Positions 8,700 to 17,289 of a stretch of 64,000 bases of DNA are shown in pieces; position 1 is the stretch's first letter, and each line of letters begins with the position of its first letter. Under the pieces are notes generated by a model. The model did not search any database and was not told the DNA's origin. It saw only the letters and a program-made list of their open reading frames with translations. Position numbers and translations under genes: made by a program. The DNA is taken from the NCBI RefSeq assembly GCF_004919095.1, contig NZ_STGJ01000007.1, positions 62,001 to 126,000 on the forward strand, in the 5' to 3' direction. Origin of the DNA: Crenobacter intestini. GTDB lineage: Bacteria; Pseudomonadota; Gammaproteobacteria; Burkholderiales; Chromobacteriaceae.

Positions 8700-9589
8700 C
8701 GGGTAATCCTTTCGATGCTCAGGTGCATCAGTACCTCGTAGCTTGCGCCGGGCGCCACGTGCTTGATGCCGTGTGCGCCGGGCGCTTGCATATTGATGGC
8801 GTTGTTGGCGTGGCTGACCGGCTCGACGGCGATGAAGTCGGCGTCCTGCGGGGTGAACACCACCAAGTGTTCCAGCGCCGGGCTTGCCTGCAGGCGCACG
8901 GCGAGTCCTTTGCCCGGCCACGCGATGCGCGCTTCGCGTTGCCAGCGGGCAAAGCAGTTGTCGAGGCCGGGTGCGCCAACCGGGCGCGCTGCGCGGTAGT
9001 CCCACGCCGCCGGAACCTCGACGCGCTCGCTGGGCAAGGCGCGTTCGTCCATCAGCCAGACTTCGGCAGCGCTGAAGGACAGCTCGGCGTCTTCATGGCG
9101 CGGGAAATACGGGTGCCAGCCCAGCCCCACCGGCACGCTCTCGTCCGAGAGATTGTGGTAGCTGAGGGTCACGGTCAGCCCTTCGGCTTCCAGCGCGAAG
9201 TGCTGGCGGGCGTCGAAGGCCCACGGCCAGTCGGCCGCGGCGGCGGCGTCGTCGACTCGGTGCTGCAACAGCAAGGTCGCCTCGTGCGCCGAATGATCGG
9301 CGACGGTCCACGCACGCTGCCAGCCCAGGCCGTGCAGCGGGTGCGGGTGGTCGCCGAAGTTGCGGCGCAGCGCCACATCGCGTCCGGCGTGGCCGAAGCG
9401 GCCGTCTGCGATGCGGTTGGAGTAGGGGACCAGCGGATAGCTGGCCATCTTGCGCACGGTCGCCTCGCCGTTCCACGGCCGCAACAGCGCCGTGCCGGCG
9501 CAGCTGAAACCGGCCAGCGCGCCGCCGAGCGACGGGCACAGGCTGGCTTCCAGCTCGCCGTGTTTGAGGTGGATCAGCTCGCTGGTCAT
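8696..9589 (-). CDS. Aldose 1-epimerase family protein, candidate SQ mutarotase (YihR-like)
   Basis: This 297-residue galactose-mutarotase-like beta-sandwich has the catalytic pair as histidines in H-P-L-H-G-L-G-W and G-L-G-W-H-P-Y-F, plus the base glutamate in F-I-A-V-E-P-V-S-H. Gene order suggests that it interconverts SQ anomers released by the SQase, as proposed for YihR in E. coli. It starts 4 nt after the aldolase stop codon and overlaps the lactonase gene, so all three are one translationally coupled block. Activity on ordinary hexoses cannot be excluded. Confidence 0.78.
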   Translation of the reverse strand: MTSELIHLKHGELEASLCPSLGGALAGFSCAGTALLRPWNGEATVRKMASYPLVPYSNRIADGRFGHAGRDVALRRNFGDHPHPLHGLGWQRAWTVADHSAHEATLLLQHRVDDAAAAADWPWAFDARQHFALEAEGLTVTLSYHNLSDESVPVGLGWHPYFPRHEDAELSFSAAEVWLMDERALPSERVEVPAAWDYRAARPVGAPGLDNCFARWQREARIAWPGKGLAVRLQASPALEHLVVFTPQDADFIAVEPVSHANNAINMQAPGAHGIKHVAPGASYEVLMHLSIERITR

Positions 9590-9593
9590 GGAC

Positions 9594-10415
9594 TTAGTAC
9601 ACGCCGCCTGCAGCTTGCTGGGCTGCGACGCCGCGCACGGCGGCGATCTGTTCCTTGGCGCGGGCGAGCATCATGCTCATGTCGGAGCCGATGGCGACAA
9701 AGTCGTAGCCCAGCTCGATCGCCCAACGCACCATTTCCGGGTTGCCCAGCACGATGCCGCACGGCTTGCCTGCCGCGTGCACGGCGTCGACACCGGCTTT
9801 CAGCGCGTGGCGCACGTCGTCGTTGGCGATGTTGCCCAGGTGGCCCATATTGGCCGACAGGTCGCCCGGGCCGATGAAGATGGCGTCAACGCCTTCGACC
9901 GCTGCGATCTCGGGGATGTTGGCCAGCGCTTCCGGCGTTTCGATCTGCATGATGGTGCACACGCTGTCGTTGGCCAGTTGCAGGTAGTTGCCGATCGCGC
10001 CGTAACGGCTGGCACGGTGCACGGCCGCGCAACCGCGGGTGCCGCCGTTGCCGTTGAGCGGGTAACGGGTCGAGGCGACCGCGCTCTTCGCTTCTTCGGC
10101 ATTCTGGATGAACGGGAACATCAGGGTGGTGGCGCCGCCGTCGAGCACGCGCTTGACCAGCACCGCGTCGTTCCACGGCAGTCGGACCACGACCTGGCCG
10201 CCCTTGGTCGGCGTGCCTTCCAGCGCGCGCATGATGGTCACCGCGTCGGCCGAGTCAACCGGCACGTGCTCCATGTCCAGCACCAGGAAGTCGAAACCGA
10301 CGAAGCCGAGCGCTTCGGAAACCTGAGCGCTGTGGGTCATCATCCAGGTGCCCAGCGGTACCGGCTTGCGGCGTGCCTGCATCCATTCCTTGAACGCGTT
10401 GTGCGGAAAAGTCAT
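9594..10415 (-). CDS. HpcH/HpaI-family class II aldolase, candidate 2-keto-3,6-dideoxy-6-sulfogluconate aldolase
   Basis: This 273-residue pyruvate-dependent class II aldolase has H50 (LDMEH) and R78 (VVRLP) as catalytic residues. E159 (QIET) and D185 (GPGDLS) are divalent-metal ligands. In sulfo-ED this family cleaves KDSG to pyruvate and sulfolactaldehyde. Classical ED uses an unrelated class I Eda aldolase, which is absent here. The gene lies 14 nt downstream of the dehydratase stop codon, in the same order as the reactions. Substrate assignment rests on the locus. Confidence 0.8.
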   Translation of the reverse strand: MTFPHNAFKEWMQARRKPVPLGTWMMTHSAQVSEALGFVGFDFLVLDMEHVPVDSADAVTIMRALEGTPTKGGQVVVRLPWNDAVLVKRVLDGGATTLMFPFIQNAEEAKSAVASTRYPLNGNGGTRGCAAVHRASRYGAIGNYLQLANDSVCTIMQIETPEALANIPEIAAVEGVDAIFIGPGDLSANMGHLGNIANDDVRHALKAGVDAVHAAGKPCGIVLGNPEMVRWAIELGYDFVAIGSDMSMMLARAKEQIAAVRGVAAQQAAGGVY

Positions 10416-10429
10416 CTTGTTCTCCTGGA

Positions 10430-12166
10430 TCAGAAAATGTCGGGTTCGCGCACGGCAACCGGCGACTGCAGGAAGTCGAAGTCGCAGCCTTCGTCGGCCT
10501 GGGTCACGTGCTGCTGGTAGAGCGCGGCGAACGAGCGTGCGTACTGGTGATGGACCGGCTTGAATTCGGCGCGGCGGCGTTCCAGCTCTTCGTCGTCGAC
10601 GATCATGTTGAGCTTGCCTGCGGCGATATCCAGCTCGATCAGGTCACCGGTGCGCACCAGCGCCAGCGGGCCGCCGACGGCCGCTTCCGGCGTCACGTGC
10701 AGGATGCAGCTGCCGTAGTGGGTGCCGCTCATGCGTGCGTCGGTCATGCGCACCATGTCGCGCACGCCTTTTTCCAGCAGCTTCTTCGGGATCGGCAGGT
10801 TGCCCCACTCCGGCATGCCCGGCGCGCCGACCGGACCTGCGTTGCGCAGGATCACCACGGTGTCTTCAGTGACGTCGAGGTTCGGGTCGTCGATGCGGTC
10901 GGACAGCTCCTGATGGGTGTCAAAGACCAGTGCCGGGCCGACGTGCTTGCGGAATTTTGGGTTGGCGGCGGACGATTTCATCACGGCGCCGCGCGGGGCA
11001 AGGTTGCCGCGCAGCACGGCCAGCGTCGCGCCTTTTTCCAGCGGGACCACCGGGTTGTCCAGGCCGCGGATCGTTTCGTCGTCGTAGCACTCGGCGTTGG
11101 CCAGCAGTTCTTTCAGCGGCTTGCCAGAAACGCCGGCGCAGTCGGTGTGCAGGAATTGCTCGATCTTCTTCATCTGGGCGAGCAGGCCGCCACCGAAGAA
11201 GAAGTCTTCCATCAGCTTGTCGCCGGACGGGAACAGGTTGGCCAGCACCGGCACCTTGGTCGCCATGTCGGCCATGTCGTCCAGCGTCAGCTCGACGCCG
11301 GCGCGGCGGGCCATCGCGATCAGGTGGATGGCGGCGTTGGTCGAACCGCCGATCGCCATGTATACGGCGACGCCGTTCAGGAAGTGCTCGCGGGTCAGCC
11401 ACTTGGACGGCTTGAGGTCTTCCCAAACCATCTCGACGATGCGGGTGCCGCAGGCGGAAGCCATTTGTGGGTGGCGGCTGTCGGCAGCCGGGATGCTGGA
11501 CGCGCCCGGCAGCATGAAGCCGATCGCGTCGGCGATCGAGGTCATGGTCGACGCGGTGCCCATGGTGTTGCAGGTGCCGATCGAGCGGGTCATCGCACCT
11601 TCAAGGTCGATCCAGTCGTGCTGGGTGATGTTGCCCAGACGCAGCTCGTCCCAGTATTTCTTGGTGTGGGTGCCGGCACCGGTGGTGGTGCCGCGCCACT
11701 TGCCGTTGGACATCGGGCCGGCCGGGCAGAATAGCATCGGGATGTCCATGCTGATGGCGCCCATCAGCATGGCCGGGGTCGACTTGTCGCAGCCGCCGAG
11801 CAGCACCGCGCCGTCGATCGGGTGCGAGCGCAGCAACTCTTCGGTTTCCATCGCCAGGAAGTTGCGGTACAGCATGGTGGTCGGCTTGACCAGTACTTCG
11901 CCGACCGACAGCGCCGGCAGCTCGACCGGGTAGCCGCCGGCAGCCCACACCGCACGCTTGACGGCCTCGGCACGCTCGCGCAGGTGCGAGTGGCAAGGGG
12001 AGAGGTCGCTCCAGGTATTGATGATGCCGATCACCGGCTTGTTCATGAATTCTTCGCGGCGCATGCCCATCTGCTGGGTGCGCTGGCGGTGGGCAAACGC
12101 ACGGATGCTGTTGGGGGCATACCAGCGCTGGCTGCGCAGTTCGCTCAGGGCCTTCTTTTCCGACAT
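10430..12166 (-). CDS. IlvD/Edd-family dehydratase, candidate 6-deoxy-6-sulfogluconate dehydratase
   Basis: This 578-residue Fe-S dehydratase has three cysteines for the cluster: C58 (SPCHS), C126 (GGCDKSTP) and C199 (GTCNTMGT). The N-terminal R-W-Y-A-P-N-S-I-R-A-F-x-H-R-Q-R stretch resembles sugar-acid (arabinonate/galactonate/sulfogluconate) dehydratases more than branched-chain IlvD. The ATG at 12166 has a GAGGAA ribosome-binding site. The longer in-frame extension would run through the promoter and operator region and is rejected. It is the first gene of a six-gene operon and should convert sulfogluconate to KDSG. An AGCGCT operator lies 58-71 bp upstream. Confidence 0.82.
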   Translation of the reverse strand: MSEKKALSELRSQRWYAPNSIRAFAHRQRTQQMGMRREEFMNKPVIGIINTWSDLSPCHSHLRERAEAVKRAVWAAGGYPVELPALSVGEVLVKPTTMLYRNFLAMETEELLRSHPIDGAVLLGGCDKSTPAMLMGAISMDIPMLFCPAGPMSNGKWRGTTTGAGTHTKKYWDELRLGNITQHDWIDLEGAMTRSIGTCNTMGTASTMTSIADAIGFMLPGASSIPAADSRHPQMASACGTRIVEMVWEDLKPSKWLTREHFLNGVAVYMAIGGSTNAAIHLIAMARRAGVELTLDDMADMATKVPVLANLFPSGDKLMEDFFFGGGLLAQMKKIEQFLHTDCAGVSGKPLKELLANAECYDDETIRGLDNPVVPLEKGATLAVLRGNLAPRGAVMKSSAANPKFRKHVGPALVFDTHQELSDRIDDPNLDVTEDTVVILRNAGPVGAPGMPEWGNLPIPKKLLEKGVRDMVRMTDARMSGTHYGSCILHVTPEAAVGGPLALVRTGDLIELDIAAGKLNMIVDDEELERRRAEFKPVHHQYARSFAALYQQHVTQADEGCDFDFLQSPVAVREPDIF

Positions 12167-12189
12167 GGCAACAGTTCCTCGTGAATTTT

Positions 12190-12203
12190 TCGCAGCGTTG
12201 CGA
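12190..12203. promoter_or_regulatory. Secondary palindrome near the dehydratase start
   Basis: TCGCA-GCGT-TGCGA is a near-perfect palindrome 34 bp from the AGCGCT site at 12224-12237. Its right half (GCG-N-TGCGA) matches the right half of that operator, so it may be an auxiliary site. Confidence 0.35.
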
Positions 12204-12223
12204 TTTGTCTGCGGATGTACGGA

Positions 12224-12237
12224 TAATAGCGCTGCGA
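12224..12237. promoter_or_regulatory. Putative LacI-type operator, dehydratase operon
   Basis: TAAT-AGCGCT-GCGA lies upstream of the six-gene operon. Left-flank TAAT is identical to the sites at 4686 and 13096. Confidence 0.6.
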
Positions 12238-12297
12238 AGAATTGGCGGCAAGCTTTTCGTAGTGCAAACTCGCAATTTTGTCCGGCGGGTTCCGGGC

Positions 12298-12327
12298 AAA
12301 AAAACGGCAGCGGGAAACCCCGCTGCC
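12298..12327 (-). terminator. Rho-independent terminator after the porin gene
   Basis: The stem 12306-12314 pairs with 12319-12327. A run of seven A residues at 12298-12304 gives a U tract on the minus strand. The porin is therefore a separate transcript from the dehydratase operon. Confidence 0.85.
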
Positions 12328-12360
12328 CAATGCGCAACATCACGGATTACGGTCGGACGC

Positions 12361-13059
12361 TTACAGCGGGATCTTGACCCCGGCGCGCACCCAGACGCGG
12401 TTGACTTCCTGGCCATTCTTGTCGCCCTTGTCGACGTAGCGGACGTCGAAGTACGGCGTGAAGTGTTTGCTGACCGAAACGAAACGGCTCTGCAGGCCCA
12501 GTTCGAACATGTCGTCACCCGCGAACTTGTTGAAGTCGGGGCCCGACACGCGCTTGGTGTATTCGGGGTTGACCGAGAAATGCACGTGGTCGTTGGCTTT
12601 CCAGGTCGCCCACACCGAGAAGTTGTGCGCCTTGACCTTTTCGTTGGCCGAATTGGTGTCGATGTGCCCCTGCTGGTAGCGGTAGCGCGGGCTGACCGAC
12701 AGCGTGTCGCTGAGCTGCCAGTTCAACTGCAGGTAGGGTCGGGTTTCCGAACCGTCGCGGTTCCAAACTTGCGCGACGCCAGGCACCAGTGCCAGTTTGT
12801 CGCTGAGCTTGTAGCTGTAGTAGACGGCGGCTTCGTTGTCGCCGGCCGTGAAGCTGTCCAGCCCTTCATCGGACTTGCTGCTGTTGCTCGAGGTCACCTC
12901 GAGCCAGCCGCCGACGCCGGAACTCCACTGGTGGCCGATCAGTGCGCGGGAGAACCACTTGTCCATGCCTGTGTCGTATCCGGTGCGCAGGTCGAGTTCG
13001 GCGGCGCCAGCGCCGGCGCAGGTAATGGTCAGCAAGGTGGCGATCAGGGTCTTCTGCAT
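12361..13059 (-). CDS. KdgM/OmpL-like outer-membrane channel
   Basis: This 232-residue protein has a signal peptide ending at A-G-A-G-A-A and a mature part of alternating amphipathic strands, about 12 by eye. It ends in a hydrophobic strand (V-R-A-G-V-K-I-P-L). Size and pattern match the KdgM family of acidic-sugar porins. OmpL, encoded in the E. coli yih sulfoquinovose cluster, is a member. It probably lets anionic SQ or SQ-glycerol cross the outer membrane. It is divergent from the TauE/SafE gene; two AGCGCT palindromes and a perfect FNR box lie between them. Confidence 0.82.
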   Translation of the reverse strand: MQKTLIATLLTITCAGAGAAELDLRTGYDTGMDKWFSRALIGHQWSSGVGGWLEVTSSNSSKSDEGLDSFTAGDNEAAVYYSYKLSDKLALVPGVAQVWNRDGSETRPYLQLNWQLSDTLSVSPRYRYQQGHIDTNSANEKVKAHNFSVWATWKANDHVHFSVNPEYTKRVSGPDFNKFAGDDMFELGLQSRFVSVSKHFTPYFDVRYVDKGDKNGQEVNRVWVRAGVKIPL

Positions 13060-13095
13060 GCGATGTTCCTTCCTCTATTTGTGTATGCCTGAAAA

Positions 13096-13109
13096 TAATA
13101 GCGCTATTA
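13096..13109. promoter_or_regulatory. Perfect LacI-type operator palindrome, porin promoter
   Basis: TAAT-AGCGCT-ATTA is a perfect 14-bp palindrome and the best example of the motif. It lies 37 bp upstream of the porin start codon. Confidence 0.65.
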
Positions 13110-13119
13110 TTATTTTGAA

Positions 13120-13133
13120 ACGCAGCGCTAGCA
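13120..13133. promoter_or_regulatory. Second AGCGCT site in the porin/exporter intergenic region
   Basis: ACGC-AGCGCT-AGCA lies 24 bp centre-to-centre from the perfect palindrome, a little over two helical turns. Confidence 0.45.
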
Positions 13134-13173
13134 ATTGTTAATTTGCATTGCGCGGCGCAGAATTCCTCAATGC

Positions 13174-13187
13174 TTGATTTGCATCAA
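13174..13187. promoter_or_regulatory. Perfect FNR/ANR box between porin and exporter genes
   Basis: TTGAT-TTGC-ATCAA matches the FNR/ANR consensus at all ten defined positions. It is placed so that it could serve either divergent promoter. Confidence 0.65.
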
Positions 13188-13235
13188 TATTCTGCGTTGA
13201 TTAAAAACTGTTTCCTTTAATGACTGGAGCCGCCT

Positions 13236-13982
13236 TTGCTTTCGCTTCCCTTACTGCCGTCCGCGCTGCTGACGCTGTCGGTCGCCGCGGCGGCTTACCT
13301 GCAGGCGCTGACCGGCTTCGCGTTCGGGCTGGTGCTGCTGGCGCTGTCGGTGCAACTGGGCGTGCTGCCGATCAGCGACGCGTCGCAACTGGTCAACTGC
13401 CTGACCCTGTTCGGCGCATTGGTGCTGCTCGGCAGGGGGCAGTTGACGCCGCACTGGCGCCTGCTGGCGTGGGGGCTATTGCCGGCGCTGCCGATGGTGC
13501 CGGTCGGCTTGTGGTTGCTGGGGGTGATGTCAGGGGACGCGGTGTACTGGCTGGGCAAGGTGCTGGGGGGGATCATCGTGCTTAGCAGCGCGCTGATGCT
13601 GTGGCCACCGCGGTTGTCTGTGCTGGCCGGGACCCGTTGGCTCAGAGTAAGCGCGGGTGCCTTGTCCGGGCTGATGGGCGGCATGTTCGCGACAGCCGGG
13701 CCGCCTCTGGTGCTGCTTTTCTACCAACTGGGGCTGCCAGCTGCCCGGGTGCGCGATACCTTGCTGCTGGTGTTTGCGGGCGCGGGCCTGCTGCGCTTGC
13801 TGGTCGCCGTGCCGACCGGCGCCTTCAACGCCGGCCTGTTGCCGGTGACCCTGATGATGCTGCCGGTTTACTGGCTGGCCAACCGGTTGGGGGCACGGAC
13901 GGTTGCGCGTGTCGACACCGCATGGCTGCGCCGTCTGGTCGCCATGTTGCTGCTGGCCAGCGGTCTGGCGATGCTGGTTTGA
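13236..13982 (+). CDS. TauE/SafE-family exporter, candidate DHPS or sulfolactate exporter
   Basis: This 248-residue membrane protein has about eight hydrophobic helices arranged as two repeats. It has the A-A-A-A-Y-L-Q-A-L-T-G-F-A-F-G start typical of the TauE/SafE (DUF81) family of sulfite/organosulfonate exporters. Translation probably begins at TTG 13236: GGAG lies 6 nt upstream, no ATG exists in frame, and a stop codon is at 13221. TauE-like proteins are the proposed product exporters of known sulfo-ED clusters, so export of DHPS is inferred. Its promoter region carries the FNR box and operators. Confidence 0.75.
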   Translation: MLSLPLLPSALLTLSVAAAAYLQALTGFAFGLVLLALSVQLGVLPISDASQLVNCLTLFGALVLLGRGQLTPHWRLLAWGLLPALPMVPVGLWLLGVMSGDAVYWLGKVLGGIIVLSSALMLWPPRLSVLAGTRWLRVSAGALSGLMGGMFATAGPPLVLLFYQLGLPAARVRDTLLLVFAGAGLLRLLVAVPTGAFNAGLLPVTLMMLPVYWLANRLGARTVARVDTAWLRRLVAMLLLASGLAMLV

Positions 13983-13986
13983 GGGC

Positions 13987-14385
13987 TCAGTGGTGTGGGC
14001 CGATGCTGGAGAGGTCGGCCAACAGGATGTTCAGCGCGTTGGACGAGAGCTTGAGTTCAAGCAGTGAAAGCAACAAGGAGAGCAGCATCAGCGCGATGCT
14101 GCTGCCGAAGCTGTAGTAGCCGGCGAGCGGCCAGCCGAGCAGGATGCTGAACAAGGCCAGCACACAGCACACCAGTGCGGCCATGCAGCACAACTGCATG
14201 TGCTGGGTCAGCCGCAGCCGGCGGCGCAGGCAGCCGATCTGCAGCATCAGCTTCGGCTCCGGGTCCTGCCGGTAGTCCTTGCACAGGTTGCGGATCACGC
14301 CGGCCAGCGCGAGAAAGCGGTTGGTGTAGGCGAGCAGCAGCATGCACAGGGCGGGAAACAGCAGGCCGGGCGTGGCAAGTTCCAT
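13987..14385 (-). CDS. DUF2721 family membrane protein
   Basis: This 132-residue protein has three hydrophobic segments (about 5-30, 65-90 and 92-115). Between the first two is a basic stretch rich in R/K and L (C-L-R-R-R-L-R-L-T), as in the DUF2721 family of uncharacterised inner-membrane proteins. Function is unknown. It is convergent with the exporter gene (4 bp between stops). An AGCGCT palindrome lies about 50 bp upstream, which could place it in the SQ regulon. Confidence 0.7.
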   Translation of the reverse strand: MELATPGLLFPALCMLLLAYTNRFLALAGVIRNLCKDYRQDPEPKLMLQIGCLRRRLRLTQHMQLCCMAALVCCVLALFSILLGWPLAGYYSFGSSIALMLLSLLLSLLELKLSSNALNILLADLSSIGPHH

Positions 14386-14434
14386 GGTGGGCGGGGAGCG
14401 TTCGTTTTCTGGAGGTTCTTGGGGTAGCGCCCGA

Positions 14435-14448
14435 TTGTAGCGCTGCGA
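14435..14448. promoter_or_regulatory. AGCGCT operator-like site upstream of the DUF2721 gene
   Basis: TTGT-AGCGCT-GCGA has the same core and right flank as the dehydratase-operon site. It is the only such site outside the recognised SQ genes and may be chance in GC-rich DNA. Confidence 0.35.
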
Positions 14449-14640
14449 TTTTGTCTTAGGAAGCGTTCCGCACGGTTTGTATGCTCAGTCTGCTGCTGCC
14501 TGCGTGGCTGACGGCAGGTGTAGCGCGATGTTGGCAGATGTTTGAGATTTGCGTATTGCAATGTAATATCTCCGCCTAAATAACCATGTCTAAGAAGTGG
14601 TATCCCGCGCCAGTGGGCCGCTTCTGTTGGAAGGCTTGCC

Positions 14641-17289
14641 ATGGATTCCTTGCTGGCTTTATGGCGGGCGCTCGACGCGCATGCGATCGTCAGTGTGACC
14701 GACCTTGCGGGCAATATCCTCGAGGTCAACGACAAGTTCTGCGAAGTCAGCGGCTACCCGCGCGAGGCGCTGATCGGGCGCAACCACCGGCTGCTAAAGT
14801 CCGGCGTGCACGATGCGGCCTTCTATCAGGCGATGTGGGCAACCATCAGCGCCGGCGAGAGCTGGCAGGGCGAGGTGTGCAACCGCCGGCTCGACGGCTC
14901 GCTTTATTGGGTGCGCTCGACCATCACGCCGATTCCCGGTGCCGATGGCCTGCCCGAGCGCTATATCTCGATCCGGACCGATATCACCCCGCTTTACGAG
15001 GCCGAGCGCTCCGCGCGTCTTGCGGTAGAGCAGCTTTCGGCGACGCTGAGTGCGATTCCAGACACCCTGATCGAACTGGACGAGGACGGCCGTTTCCTGC
15101 GGATCGGCCATGGCGCCGAATGCCACGACGGACCGGTATTCTGTTGCCAGCTACTTGGCCGCAACATCGACGAGGCCTTCGATACGGTCTCGGCTGGCCA
15201 GCTACGCGTGGCGCTGGCCGAGGCGATCGGCAGCGGGCAGTGCAGTGACCTGCCGCTGTGGATTCGCGTCGACGGGCGGCAGCATTTTTTCGAGCTGTCC
15301 GGTTCTCGCTTGCCCGACGCGGACGGCAAGCGACGCTGCCTGCTGGTGGTCCACGACGCCACGCGGCGCAAGAACCTGGAAACGCACTTTGCCTTCGCCA
15401 TCGACGGTGCGGGCGAAGGGGTATGGGACCTGAACCTGTCGAGCGGGCAAGTGCAGTTTTCCGGCCACTACGAAGCGATGCTGGGCTACGCGCAGGGCGA
15501 ACTCGCGCCGAACCTCGACTCCTGGCTGGCGATGCTCCATCCCAACGACAGGCTGGGCACGCAAACGGCTTTCTTTAGCTATCTGGCCGGACAACAAAAC
15601 ACCTACTCTGTCGAATTCCGCCTGCAACACAAGGCTGGTCATTACATCTGGATCCACAGTCGTGGCACCATCGTCGAGTGCGGCGCGGATGGTGCACCTT
15701 TGCGCGTGATCGGCCTGCATGCCGATATCTCGGCCCGCAAGCGAACTGAGGAAGCGCTGCAGCTGTTCCGCCGTCTGGTCGAGGGTAGCGGTCAGGCGAT
15801 CCGCGTGGCGGACGCCGCGCACCGCATTGTCTACGTCAACCCCGCGTACGAGCGCATGGTCGGCATGCGTGGTGAAGATGTGCTCGGCCGGCGTTTCGAC
15901 TGTATCGCCACCTCGGAGGCATCGGCTACCGTATTTCCCCAGATTGTCGCCGCAGTCGAAGCTGGAGGCAGCTGGCAGGGGCTGGCTCCGTTGCGCCGCG
16001 CCGACGGCAGTACATTCTTTAGTCTGAGCAATGTCCAGCCTATCCGCGACGCACACGACGGTTCCTTGCTCTACAGCTTCAACACCTTTACCGACCACAG
16101 CGAGGAGCTCGCGCGCAGCCAGGAGTTGGAGGCCGCGCTGGAACAGGCCAACGCGGCCAACCTGGCCAAGTCGAACTTCCTCTCCAGCATGAGCCACGAG
16201 TTGCGCACGCCGCTGAATGCGGTGATCGGCTTCGCGCAGATGCTCGAATTTGACGAGGCACTCGACACCGACCAGCAGGACAACGTCGCCGAGATCCTCA
16301 AGGCTGGCCGTCACCTGCTCGCGCTGATCAACGAGGTGCTGGACCTTGCCAAGATCGAGGCGGGTCGCGTCGAGCTCTCCCCGGAACCGGTCGACGCGCG
16401 CGAACTCATCGACGAGTGCGTGCAACTGGTATTGCCGCTGGCGCACGCGCGCGGCATCACGCTGGCGCCCAGCGTGGTGTCCGGCGCCATGCAGGGCGAC
16501 CGCGTCCGTCTCAAGCAGGTGCTGCTCAACCTGCTCTCCAACGCGATCAAGTACAACCGCGATGGAGGAAGCGTGCGGCTGGCGAGCCGGGTGCAAGACG
16601 GCCGGCTGACGCTGGAAGTGACCGACACCGGCCCGGGCATCCCGGCCGCCAAGTTGGGTGGCCTGTTCGAGCCCTTCAACCGGCTGGGCGCCGAAAACAG
16701 CGCGATCGAGGGCTCCGGTATCGGCCTGAGTATCTGCAAGCGGCTGGTCGAGCTGATGGGCGGCGAGATTGGCGCGAGCAGCGAAGAGGGGATCGGCAGT
16801 CGTTTCCATTTCAGCCTGCCGCTCGCCGACGCCGCTGGGGCCAGCCATGTGGCGGTCAGTGCCCAGCTGGGCGGGCAGGGGACGGCGCGTGTGCAGCAAC
16901 GGGTGCTCTATGTCGACGACAACCCGGCCAACCTCAAGCTGGTCGGCCAACTGTTCGCGCGGCGGCGGCCGGTCGACTTTTCGAGCGCGCAAGATGCCCG
17001 GCAGGGGCTGGCGCTCGCGTTGGAGGTACGGCCAGACCTGATCCTGCTCGACGTCAACATGCCGCAGATGGATGGCTACCAGTTGCTGGACATCCTGCGC
17101 GCCGAGCGCTCGTTGCGGGGCGTGCCGGTAGTCGCCGTCACCGCCAACGCGATGCCGCGCGATATAGAGCGCGGGCTCGCCGCCGGTTTTGCCGCCTACC
17201 TGACCAAACCGCTCGATATCCCACTGTTCCTGGCGACCGTCGACCGCCTGCTCGCAGAGCCGGCTGGCAGAGTCGAGACCATCGCATGA
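14641..17289 (+). CDS. Hybrid sensor histidine kinase with PAS repeats and receiver domain
   Basis: This 882-residue soluble protein has PAS-type sensory modules over about residues 1-500. A first PAS/PAC begins at H-A-I-V-S-V-T-D-L-A-G, and further ones end in P-L-R-V-I-G-L-H-A-D-I-S-A-R. The HisKA dimer has H519 in S-H-E-L-R-T-P-L-N. The HATPase domain has N, G1 (DTGPGIP) and G2 (GSGIGLSI) boxes. The C-terminal receiver has phospho-acceptor D804 (LLDVNMPQMDG). GGAAGG lies 6-11 nt upstream of the ATG. No membrane segment is seen, so it senses an intracellular signal. It overlaps the downstream HD-GYP regulator gene by 4 nt (ATGA), so the two form one signalling unit. Confidence 0.9.
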   Translation: MDSLLALWRALDAHAIVSVTDLAGNILEVNDKFCEVSGYPREALIGRNHRLLKSGVHDAAFYQAMWATISAGESWQGEVCNRRLDGSLYWVRSTITPIPGADGLPERYISIRTDITPLYEAERSARLAVEQLSATLSAIPDTLIELDEDGRFLRIGHGAECHDGPVFCCQLLGRNIDEAFDTVSAGQLRVALAEAIGSGQCSDLPLWIRVDGRQHFFELSGSRLPDADGKRRCLLVVHDATRRKNLETHFAFAIDGAGEGVWDLNLSSGQVQFSGHYEAMLGYAQGELAPNLDSWLAMLHPNDRLGTQTAFFSYLAGQQNTYSVEFRLQHKAGHYIWIHSRGTIVECGADGAPLRVIGLHADISARKRTEEALQLFRRLVEGSGQAIRVADAAHRIVYVNPAYERMVGMRGEDVLGRRFDCIATSEASATVFPQIVAAVEAGGSWQGLAPLRRADGSTFFSLSNVQPIRDAHDGSLLYSFNTFTDHSEELARSQELEAALEQANAANLAKSNFLSSMSHELRTPLNAVIGFAQMLEFDEALDTDQQDNVAEILKAGRHLLALINEVLDLAKIEAGRVELSPEPVDARELIDECVQLVLPLAHARGITLAPSVVSGAMQGDRVRLKQVLLNLLSNAIKYNRDGGSVRLASRVQDGRLTLEVTDTGPGIPAAKLGGLFEPFNRLGAENSAIEGSGIGLSICKRLVELMGGEIGASSEEGIGSRFHFSLPLADAAGASHVAVSAQLGGQGTARVQQRVLYVDDNPANLKLVGQLFARRRPVDFSSAQDARQGLALALEVRPDLILLDVNMPQMDGYQLLDILRAERSLRGVPVVAVTANAMPRDIERGLAAGFAAYLTKPLDIPLFLATVDRLLAEPAGRVETIA

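Noticed and set aside
10430-12166. Dehydratase as the biosynthetic dihydroxy-acid dehydratase IlvD
   Set aside because: The N terminus and operon partners match sugar-acid dehydratases; no ilv genes are near.
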